64,000 nt of DNA, from the NCBI GenBank assembly GCA_038373865.1, contig JAXGGA010002331.1, positions 60,836 to 124,835 on the forward strand. The letters run 5' to 3'. Position 1 is the first letter of the stretch. Each line of letters starts with the position of its first letter. Origin of the DNA: Uloborus plumipes. Lineage: Eukaryota > Arthropoda > Arachnida > Araneae > Uloboridae. Made by a program: the position numbers and the translations under genes. Of the stretch, positions 11,701 through 23,700 are shown in pieces. The notes beneath the pieces were generated by a model, which had not been told where the DNA came from, searched no databases, and saw only the letters and a list, made by a program, of their open reading frames with translations.

Positions 11701-14700
11701 CGTCACAGACCCACTTGTGGAAAAATATCGCATGTCCGCCCTTCACCCTCTTCACTAATTCCTCTTTCGTCTTGGGCGGCGGAAATTCTTTTTTGATTTC
11801 GAATATGGGCAGCGTGAAAACACGCTTCGTCTTGGGCTTCCCGGCTTCTTCGGCGGCTAAGCGCGATATGAGCTTCAAGAACCTGAAGGAGAAGGATTGC
11901 TTTTCAAGTTCGTTCTGCCTGTGACTTTAACCCTTTATGTCCCAAATTACTTTGAGATTAATTTTAAAACATTTTTTTGGTTTTCTTAGTTGAAAATACA
12001 TTAAACAACAGATATACCGAGTAGGGATGCACCGATTAATCGGCCATAATCGACCACTTTGCCGATTATTAATAATCGGCAAAATCGGGCCGATTAATCG
12101 GCCAAAAAATATTTTTTTAATTTTATTCTTAAAGTATAATCAAAAAGTATAATAATAATATTCACTAAGAAACTACGATGAATAATTTTATTAACAGTAA
12201 TAATAATCCTCACAGTTGATATAAAGTTTTTAATAAATGAATTATCCTACTTTGAATAAATATACACAGACAATGTTGCAACATTTTTCATGTGACGACA
12301 GTTTCCTTCTTAGTACAGTGTTTTAGATAACCTCTAATTTTCACAAAGGATAGAAGTCTTGAATTAAATTGCTACTAATTACTAAAAATATTAAATTAAA
12401 AGTTCTCCTAAATTGGAATACAGACTCCCTTCCCCTTTTTCTGAATTTTATGTTCAATTAACATAATTAACAATGTGTTAATGTAATGTTGTTGACAATA
12501 ATATGAAAATTTGTTCTGAGAAATTTGATAACATATTGAAATTATTTTGTTAAAATTGGGAAAATGGAAAAAAAAATCTTCTCTTGGAAATAAATTACTT
12601 ACCATTTCTAAACTCGGAATTGTTTTAGAGAGAAAAAACAGTGATGGTAAAATTGGTAGTATTAAAAACAATCATCCTTATCATTAATCGGCTTAACCGA
12701 TTCATCGGCCGATTATCAACAACCGATTAATCGGTAATCGGTAATCGGCCAATTTGCTTATCAACCGCGATTTTTTTTTTTTAAATCTTGGGGGCCTAAT
12801 ACCTCAGGACGTCTGAGAAAACTGTTTAAGATCTCAGTACTATCTGTCTGTCTGTCAACCTAAGGCTCCATGCTAAGAGGTGGGGCCTGGAGGAGAAAAG
12901 GTACTATCTGTCGACCTCTCAGCAAAGTACAAGGAGTGGTACTTAAAAGCTTCACCATGGTTCCAGCCATTTCGGATTCACAATACTAAATTAATATAAG
13001 TAGACTTCTGAGTCACGTCGGGGCATAAAGGGTCAAAGCTGATCACTACTTTCAACCCTTTATGGCCCAAATAAATTTAGCAGTGAATTTTTACATATTT
13101 TTTGGGTTTTTTTAGTCGGAAATACATCAAATAACATATACAGTGAGCTCTCACTAATACACTGCTTCATTTATGCACCTTTTTCACTTATACGACGATT
13201 TTCAATGGTCCCAGCGTGTTCCATAGCATACTAATGATAATATCATTCGTTGATGCGTCGCTCTAAAGATAAATGTTTCACTTATGCGCCGAATTTTTCG
13301 TAAAATGTAAAAAAATTAATTTATTTTCTTGAAAAATGAGCATGTTTCTTCCCTTTCCTATTTAATCTTTCGCCTTTATTGCTCACGGAAGGCCTTTTTC
13401 CCTCCTGAACTAGAGTTCGGAGCGGGACAATTATCTATTATGGATAGTTTTAAAGGGAACAATTTGTGATTAGGTACGCTACAATTTTTGTTTTCTTACA
13501 GTAATTGCCAAACCGTAGTAATATGTTCTTTTTCTGTAGAAACATTCTTATTCATACTCTCATTAGAACTTATGTTGCGTTTTAGACCTTTAAATAGGCT
13601 TGTTCGCTTATGCGTCTCTCTCAGTTATGCGCCTTTTTCTGTTGGTCCCTTGGGCCGGCGCATAAGTGAGAGTTCACTGTATACCGAGTATAAAAATGTT
13701 GGCAATCAGTGGGGTCCCCTACTTCTTAGAGAACCTAAGAAAACTGTTTCCGATCGCAGGTACCATCTGTCGACCTCTCAGCAAAGTACAAGGAGTGGTA
13801 TTTTCAAGTACCAGCACGATTCCATCCATTTAGGATTCATAATACTAAATTAATATAAGCGGTACTTCGGAGTCCCGTTGGGTCACATAAAGGGTTCAGG
13901 CAAATTTCAATTTATTCGAAACTATATTGGACTAGTCAACCAAAAAAAAAAAACCTTTAACTGCGACATATTCAAATAAAAGAAACCATTATGTATCATC
14001 CTGGTAGCAAAAACAGCGCGAAATTGTCAAACTATTTTTGATTGGGGTGCTCACCATTTTTCAAACATATTTTTTCTGAAAGAGCACGTTCGGATACCCA
14101 GGGAGAATTACTTTTTTCCCAATTTTGAGCCGTTTTCTTTCTTGAAAAAATAATCTTAAAATGCGCTCAGTTGATGTGTCGTCACAAGCAGATAAAAGGC
14201 TCCAAACAAGTTTTGAAACAAGGCAAGTTTACAGACGAGCCTGGATTTTGGGTCATATTTTTCACTATGCGAACCTCGTTAAAACGATCTCTAAGGGACT
14301 GTTACAATCAATTCGTCTCAACATCTCAACGGTAGTTCGTTTTATCCGAACAAGAAACGATAGAGGATCGGAAAGGTAGTTAGTTCGTTTCAAGCGTGTT
14401 CGGAATTACGATGTACAAGAGTACTTCGTATACGAGGTATGAGTACGAGGTATGATACGTAACGGCTCTTTATATTCAAATATATTCCAACAAAAAGCTA
14501 AAGTGCAAAATTCCGGGAATGTAGCGCTACGAAGAGTTTTAATAGTTCGTATGTTAATTAAATTCCCTTAAGAAACTGATTACAGCTTACCTGGGTACTA
14601 TGTGCGTGCTTGGATATAGCTCAATATCCGAGGCTAGGACGTATCGTGTGCGAGCTAGCTGCCGAGCTGTATTCCTGGCAACGTTGATAGGATAAGGAAG

Positions 14701-17700
14701 TTTTTTGGACTGCAAAAAAGGCAGACAAAAATGAGTTTTCTTACATACAAAATTCGAGACAAAAGCAATACAGCCTAAATAACATGAAACACTGAAAGCG
14801 ATTTTCAATTCAATTTTTATTAAATCTTATCGGATGCACTAACCATAAGTGAACAAATTAAAACGATTCCATCTTAATAAAACTAGCAAAAGAGAAAGAA
14901 AAAAAGCGATGGGGAAGGGAGAAAGAAACAGAAAAGTATACAAAAATCATGGTTGGTTGCATTTCGAATTTCGGAGATCATATCAAGCTGCTTTGATCAT
15001 ACCCAGCTGAGCAATTGATGGGGGCACAGATCATTTTCGCAGTGTCCCACGTCAAGTCCAGTTTCTGGGACCGCATGGAAGTCTCGTAAATCATATGCCA
15101 AAGGGACGCGAAGTAATAATTCTGGGTTTTGACAATAAGTGATTGTTTTGTTTATCGAATCATTTCTACTTTGCAGAAATATGAACCTATACGTAGGTAT
15201 CATTGGTTCGTTTGTGTGTTATAAGGCTCAAATTTTTCACGTAGATTATACTGTGCTAGAAGTTTATTTTAGCAGAGAGCATTCAGTTGAAAGCTTTTTT
15301 AAGATACCGCAGTGGAGAATGCTTTCACGTGGTGCAGGCAAGATCAAACTCCACCCCGTATTCCTGGCAACGTTGATAGGATAAGGAAGTTTTTTGGACT
15401 GCAAAAAAGGTAGACAAAAATGAGTTTTCTTACATACAAAATTCGAGACAAAAGCAATACAGCCTAAATAACATGAAACACTGAAAGCGATTTTCAATTC
15501 AATTTTTATTAAATCTTATCGGATGCACTAACCATAAGTGAACAGGAGATCATATCAAGCTGCTTTGATCATACCCAGCTGAGCAATTGATGGGGGCACA
15601 GATCATTTTCGCAGTGTCCCACGTCAAGTCCAGTTTCTGGGACCGCATGGAAGTCTCGTAAATCATATGCCAAAGGGACGCGAAGTAATAATTCTGGGTT
15701 TTGACAATAAGTGATTGTTTTGTTTATCGAATCATTTCCACTTTGCAGAAATATGAACCTATACGTAGGTATCATTGGTTCGTTTGTGTGTTATAAGGCT
15801 CAAATTTTTCACGTAGATTATACTGCGCTAGAAGTTTATTTTAGCAGAGAGCATCCAGTTGAAAGCTTTTTTAAGATACCGCAGTGGAGAATGCTTTCAC
15901 GTGGTGCAGGCAAGATCAAACTCCACCCCGTACACCCCTCCTGCCTAAACTAACTATAGTTTCTTCTAACTAGACTAAGGCACAGTCTGTTCATATTAGG
16001 CGTGGAATTGGCCAAGTTAAAAAGATTCCATCTTAATGAATTTAGCAAATTAGAAAAGAAAATAGCAATGGAGAAGGGAGAATGGCGACAAAAGCGTGAA
16101 AAATTATGATAGTAACGCTTCGGATTTCGGAGATCAGATCCAACGGCTCTGTCCCAGCTCAGCAATTGATGGGGGCATAGATCTCCATTTCCGCAGTGTC
16201 CCACGTGCAGTCTAGCTTCTGAGGCCCCATGGAAGTCTCGGAAATTAAATAATAAGTGACCTTGAGGCGGACGCAAGGCGAAAATTTTGGGCTTCGACAA
16301 CAAGTGATTATTTTGTTGATCGAACCATTTTTATTTTGAAAAAATATTACGTAATCAATTGCTATTATCAAAGTTTCGTTTGTGTGTTTTATGGCTTTAA
16401 TTTTTAACTGATTCTACTGTACTAAAAGTTTCTTTTGGTGAAGAGAATCTGGTTGAAAGTTAATTTAGTGGATCGCAGGGGATCCATTTAAGCGATCGCA
16501 AGAGATCGTAGTGAAGAAGGCTTCCTCGTGGTGCAGGCTGGGTCAAGCTTCACACCCAATATTCCCCCTACTGGACTAACTCTAGTTCCTTATAACTAGA
16601 CTAAGAGACAGGCTGCTCTCATTACACGTGGAATTGGTCAAGTTCGAACAATTCGATCTTTTTGGATCTAGCAAAGTAAATAGGAAAACAGACGACAAAA
16701 GAGTTCTTAAAATTATAATATTTACGTTTCGAATTTCGGAGATCAGATCCAACGGCTCCGTCCCAGCCGAGCAATTGATGGGGGCATAGATCTCCATTTC
16801 CGCAGTGTCCCACGTCGAGTCCATCTTCGGGGGCCCCAGGGTAGTCTCGTAGATCAGATGCCAAGTGACATTGAGTCGGACGCAAGGTGAACTGCAGTTT
16901 CGCAGATAGAGTATCTTCCGAACTGCCACTGGGAGGTCGGTCCCCGGAGCGTAGACAGACACAGACACGGGGCCTTCCCAGCGACGGCACAGCTCAGGAA
17001 CATGTTGCAGGAATTCGTAGGTGCCCTGTGTGCTCAAGGTGACGCTCTCGTTGAATCCTGGTTCTGGACCTGTTAAGAGAGTCAGACATTTTCTAGTTGA
17101 TAATTCTGAAATTTGACAACAAGTAACTATTTTGTTGATTAAAACAACTTTACTTTTAGAAAATATCAAGTAACTAGTTAAACACTGCCGGGTTGAGCTG
17201 TGGCTCAGTCTAAAACTATACTCCATTACTAAAAAATAGGCGTATCAAGTTTAGAAATTTTGCATCGTCTCCATTGAAACTGTGAGAAAGAAAACCGCTC
17301 CACTCTTTTTTATGCACTGCTGTTGAAGCATTTCATTGACTTTATGTTTATCGATTTATGTTTACGCTTTTATTTATATCCTCAGAGCTCAATTATTTCT
17401 GAATGTTTTTTAACAAATCTAGGCATACGCAAATAAAGCACAGATTTCTAAGAAAGAGTTGTGCTTTATCGACGTTGATTTTTTAATTGAATACTAGTTT
17501 ACGCATAAAGCAATTTTAATCGTTTGCATTGAACCATTATTGCATAAGATAAGTGGGACAAAAGTCCATAGGGACAACATTGACAAACATAAGGGGAAAA
17601 GTGCGGAGAGTGGGAAATTAATTCGGTTTTGACACGCCAGCTCTCTTTACGCAGAGTATAACTATTAGGGAAGTAAATTAATAGATTATAGTGAACTTAG

Positions 17701-20700
17701 ATTCCCGAAGCAAACACATTATGCAGCTCTTTTGTGCTGTTGTGGCTGCTTTGTGGAACAAAAAGGTTGAAAATTAGTTTATATTTCTAAAGCTATTTAT
17801 GTTAGTATAACAGCTTTGTGTGTGCGTTTTATGGCTTAACTTCTTAACAGGTTGTACTGTGCTGGAAGTTACTTTAGGATAACACCAGTTTGAAAGATCT
17901 TGATTAGTGTGCAGTGGTGAAGGCTTCCATTCTCCCCACGGAAAACTGACCTGGAGTAATTAACTGAGCAGGAGAAACCCATGATAACTCTGACAAGAAA
18001 ACTCTTCGAGTGCTACACATTTTTTACCAAAAAAACTGCCTCCTCTAGATATTTTTTTGTGAGAGCGTCTGTTTGTTTGCTGTCGTGTCTAGCAGCTGTA
18101 ATGAAAGAAGGGAACTATTACTCCAAGAAGAGGGTGAACTTGTAACAAGGCAACAGACAGTAAAATTTTAAACTTTTTCACTGAACAACACTAAAAGATT
18201 TGCCTCACAAGAGAGAGGAAAGAACACCCGGGGCAGTTGGAATTGAACCCACAACCTCCGAAATACGAAGTGCTTCTAGCGCTCGGTAAGGAGGTCCCAA
18301 AAAACGATTGTGTGTTCAGCGTTAAATTGATGACCTCCTAGTTCTAAGATAATTGCGAGACCAAAGGCTAAAAGTCAAGAAATATAATGATTTGAAACAA
18401 TATGTTTACAATATTAATTTTACTGCCTTTGAATTGGATATTAAAAAACGTACGTTTTCAAAAGATCATGTTTCAATTGATTTTTTTTAAGAAAAGAAAA
18501 AGGAAGTAACTTTTACTGTTCATTTAAATTCCGAACCTGTCAGCCACCGAAGAAGTACAGAAGTTTCGTATACACAATAGTGCACGACAAAGAGATTAAT
18601 TTTTAAAAGCAGAGAAAAAATTCTAAAGTTCTTTATTTTCTGTTACTTTTAGATTGTTCATGTACAAAGAGAAAATTCAACCAATTCTTCAAAAAATGAA
18701 TTCCTGGCTTTTCAAAAGATGTAAGTGTAAGGACATCATCAAAATAAGCAAATAATATTTTTTGATCATTAAAAATAAAAAAAGCTATTGAAAGACCTAT
18801 ACCTATAGTTATACCTAACCTATAGTTATCCGACATTTAGTCTCTAACACTAGTTAGTAAATCATAATTTCAAAAATTATTTCCCTTTTCTGAACTTAAT
18901 CTACCATAGAAAACTGGAACCGAACTTGTTGTGCCTTAAATTCACAGACTACTTACCAACCTCTCTTCACTATGAGTACAAAAAAAATGATTTTGAAAAT
19001 CCGTTAGCGCAATAAATATTATTACCTTATAAGAGCTAAATTATCATAAACGAAAACCTTATCAGAGTTTCACAAGTCAAAGAAACACCTCATGCATCCA
19101 TAAAACTCCCAAACGGTTTTTTTAAGACTCATGAAATATTTAGTGGTTTCAGACATGCACGCAATTCTGAAGTTCTTTCGAAATTGAGCAAGAATTAGCA
19201 TTTCATTTTATGTAGCAGATTATCTACTCAAGTACCGAAGCTAATTCTAAAATTTTAAGTAGTGTTCAGATTTCTCTGATTTCCCATTAATACCGTGCAT
19301 GAAAATAACAGAACTGCATTTCAAGATTAACATCATGTTCTTTCATGATTCCTGACATTAAAACATTTTTTCAAGCTTATTCAGATTTCAGAAAAATATT
19401 GTATACGAAGATGGTTTTCTGATTTCTTAATTTGAAGGGGAAAAGTACTGTAACAATTTGATCTTTAGTCCTTGTTTTGTTACAAGTGTTTTTCATTTGT
19501 TTCTAATTTTTTTTTTACAATTTTTCCTTCTGGCTATTTTTTTTTTTAATTTAAAACTTCGTTTATGTTTATATTTTATTTGCGGCAAACCTTTCAAAAT
19601 TCCAAAAGTTTTATGTTCCTTACTTCTCAAAAAATATTTTGCGATTTTGACGGCAAACACAATGTTCATAATTGTTGGAAATTGTATAAACGTCAAATAG
19701 TTTCAAATAATGGAGTTACGGTTTTAAAAAAATAGAGAACATTTAAGACCGTAAGACTTTCTCAAAGCAATGTTGAATGTAAAAATAAATTGTACGAAAT
19801 CCTGCTGAAAATTCCATTTGTGTTTAAAATCAGAGCTAAATATTCTCAGTTTGCTGTTTAAAATTCATAAGATGTCAGGATTTTTTTTTTAACTTTTTAA
19901 TTCTATAATTTGAATAGATCACTAAAAAATATGCGCCTTTCTCTCCTTTTTTTATATACACTCGCAGGTGCCATAAGTGTTTGAGTGTCCCGATTTGTAG
20001 CATAAGTAAATGGTTATCTAATGTTTGCATCAACTACAATCTCTATGAAGATTTATTTTGGCAGTAATAAATGGAAATTCAACAAACAGAACTACGACAA
20101 AAAAGCTATGCTAGTTTCAGATCTTGCCCACACATTCTCACCTTCGGCTGGAATATATCTCTTGACAATCGTGTACTTGTCCCGTTTCTCGACGTCCCAT
20201 AATGATGTCACATTGAGAGGGACAACCGTCGGCTCTTCGGTGGTATTTTTCACAACGATTCTGCGCGTGTGCGGAGTCGTGCTCGAGTTGATGCCAGCTG
20301 GAAAATAAAATAATCAATCCTGAAATGTTGCATTTGAACTTTACATTTCTAGAATCTTACTATTTAAGGCAGGGATTCAAGTGAAACAGGCTATCGCAAA
20401 CTGCAATCGCTACTGGAAATGAATTACATTAGAACGTTTCTTGATACTGGAAATGAATTACATTAGAACGTTCATCGTGACGTTTGCCAATGAAAAACGA
20501 GCTAGATAAAACGTCACAGCCTACTTGGCGAATAAGAGGAGATGGCCGACTGCTTGTGAGCTCTTATTGGCTCCGCTCGTAGTGACGTCAGTGCCAAGTT
20601 AAGCTGATGATAATGCAATTCATTTCCAGTAGCGATTGCATTCGAAGCGATCGCAGTGCTGTTTCACTTGAATCCCTGCCTAAATCTCAGTAGTGGTTTA

Positions 20701-23700
20701 CGGACAATTGAAGGGTTTGGAGGATGAAGGGATATTACATTTTCGAAAATACACTCTGTACGTTGGTAAGCAATGGATTCAGGTAAGCGAATGAAACTTG
20801 GTGCATCAAAAAGTAGATGTCATTCGACCAACATTATACGCTCACTTAACGACAAAACCAGAAGACAAAAAAGCGGCAACAAGTGCAACAATAAAACTTT
20901 GAGCTTTAATTACTTTAAATTTGGGTTTTATTCCACAAGCCCTTCAACTAAGTCGTTTAGAGTCAAAACCTGTTAAGTCCTTTTTTATGAATAATAATTT
21001 TATTAAAAAATTTTTTTTTTTTTTAATTCCTTTACCAATGGCTCATTCAATTGATCAAAAACCCCTAGATTTCAATAGAAAGGGAATATAAAGTAAGAGT
21101 CTATGTCAAAACATTTTCAGATCTATCGTTCCGCCTTCGGAACCATGCACTTTAAGAAATGGACTTTCCGGATTTTTAATCTAAACGACTCAATTTGAGA
21201 AAATGATGTTAACCCTTTCTGGATTATAAGCTCTGAAAGGTAAACTAACATTGTACTTGACTGTTTGATAAACACAAGACAAAGACTCCACAAGCAAGTG
21301 GCAATCGTGTGATTGTTAGTTGTAGTAAGAAGCATAATATATTTTGTCACATTGACTTGTTAAATTGGAAAATATCATAAAGAATGAAGCGTGTGCATTT
21401 GGAATATCAGAATTCAACAAAATCATTTAAAAAAACAAATATAGTCATTTTTCTTCAATAAAGTAATTAGTGTAATCTGCAATGCTTTATTTTTGGCATT
21501 TTGAAATAATATGCTAGTCTCAAAACGAAATCAGTCTGTCGATGCATGAATATGTATTTTTTTAAATGTTGTCATAATATCTCATCTCAGCTTTCCCTCT
21601 GTCGAAATTCACTTTTTGGTGTAGCATAAATTTGTAAAGGTTTTTCTTCCTGTTTTTGATAGATATACTGCGCTTTCAGAAATGTCATCTTTTAAGAATT
21701 CGTGCATGTAAAAGATTTTTGTATATTCTATATTTCGTTCTTCACAAGAAACATATTCTGAAAGAATCAATCTAGTGATATACTCATTTTGAGAAAGTTA
21801 GATATTTTTAAAGAAACGTTAACTTTAGCATAATTTTAACAATAGTTATTCAGTTAATGACATTAGCTTCTACATAACTGTCTTTAGTGACACTTACTCA
21901 AGTTTGTCAAACTTCAGCAATTTTGCATGGACTTATAAAAAAGGTGTCGAAAACTTTCAACGACGGAACGAGTAAAATCTGTACCTCAGAACCAGACTAA
22001 CATAAGTCCATTTTCATCACTTTGCAGGGGAGCAAAAAAACAGAAAATAATTAATTCGTTGACTAGTTACAAAGCTGATATATGAATAAAGCTACAAAAC
22101 ATGATTGTTAACATTGAGAAAATATGTATACTTTAGCCCTTAATGGTTCATTTTCGCACAATTAAACAATTATTTGCGTAATTAAATAGTAAATGACTGA
22201 TTACATCAGAACTGGACTTGCGTTTTTGTGACTTCGCATCAAAACAGTTCCGTACCTCCGGGTCAGAGTAACGTAAGTCACATTATTTCCACTTCGTAGA
22301 ACAGCATGAAATATAGGGCTGCGGAGTCGGAGGGAAAATGACTGACTGCGAATCGCAATATGTTTCCGACTCTGATTCGAACTCTGAAGCACAGGCAGAA
22401 ATGCACACTTCTGAGTTAAAATGTCCCACTCCGACTCTGATTTTTTTACCTTCGACTCTGAATTGTTAAACCCAAAATCCGCACTGGTAAAACTGAAAGG
22501 AATGATTTCATTGCCTAGTTACATAAACAAAACATGTTTATAAATTTAAAAAATAAACATGATTATTAATAATAATTTTATAAACATGATTATTGTATTG
22601 TGTTTCATAATAACATGAAAAAAATAGGCGTGCAATACTTCTCGTTGATTAATTTGTGTTCAATTTAACAATCTATTTATGCAGTTTAAGAGTTAATGGC
22701 TCATTATATCAGAACTGCACTTGTTACTTCCTTTCAAGTAGTAAAGGACGTATTGTGATCACGACAAACAAGGAAGACTCCAACATTTTTACTTCCTTTT
22801 ACTTAGTAAAGGAAGTATTGTGATCGCGAAAAAAAAAATCACTCAAATTTGAGTCTTAAATTTGATTTTGCTCAATAAATATTGAGTCGTTTTTTCGACC
22901 TATCAGCACCTGCATATGTACCCTCCCAGCTTAAAAATCCTTTTCGACCATCCCCGAGTTAATTACGACGAGTTTTCTCGTGACGTCTGTATGCACGTAT
23001 GTATGTATGTATGTGCGTATGTATGTCGCATAAATAAAAAACTGAATACCTTAGAAGCTTTTAGTTTGGTATGTAGGCTCTAAAGGGGTCACAAGGGGCT
23101 GTGCACCTCCCCTTTTGGTTACATTCGAATGTTCCCAAGGGGGGTCTTTTACCCCTTTTTAGGGTAAATCAATGTTAATTTCAATGCAGATTGAGTGATA
23201 TGATTTGGTGCAACCACTTGGCGATATATTACCAAACTTTTGGCCGCCAAGTGTTTGCCGCCAAGTTGGCGCCAAATTTGGCGAAAAAAATGATTTTTTT
23301 TTTTTTTTAATTTGGATTAAATTTGGCGCTATTGGGCACATTTTGCGAAAAATTCACTGAATCATGTTAAAATCGGCGATATTTAGAAAATAAATCATTG
23401 TAAAACATTATTTTACATTGATTATTGACAAACTGGGGGTGTACATGTTTGAATTGTTATCTTGCGCACTATAATGCACTATTTTAACAGTTGAGGCATT
23501 TATTATGGAATTTAAACGTAAAAGGAAGTAGTGTAGCGTTCACACCAGATTTTTTAAAATTACTACAAATCAGTTAATGCTTTGTACTTTGCATCAAAAC
23601 AAAAAATCCCTTTGAAAAAAAGAGCGCTTGAAATTGCTTGTTGTGCTGACGATTCTTTTCATAGAACCAAGGAGATTAAAGAGGAGGAGCTAAATCTCTG

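Noticed and set aside
13488..13853. 121-codon open frame
   Set aside because: Crosses the boundary between a CAGTGA MITE and the TTAA MITE it interrupts, so it cannot be an ancestral gene.
15360..15398. Second exon 4 copy as a mutually exclusive alternative exon
   Set aside because: It lacks the DIE metal motif and a donor site, so it could not give a functional protein.
16582..17226. 214-codon continuous frame as a single-exon gene
   Set aside because: Only 16726-17069 resembles the enzyme; the flanking codons are intron, with clear splice sites at both edges and phases matching neighbouring exons.
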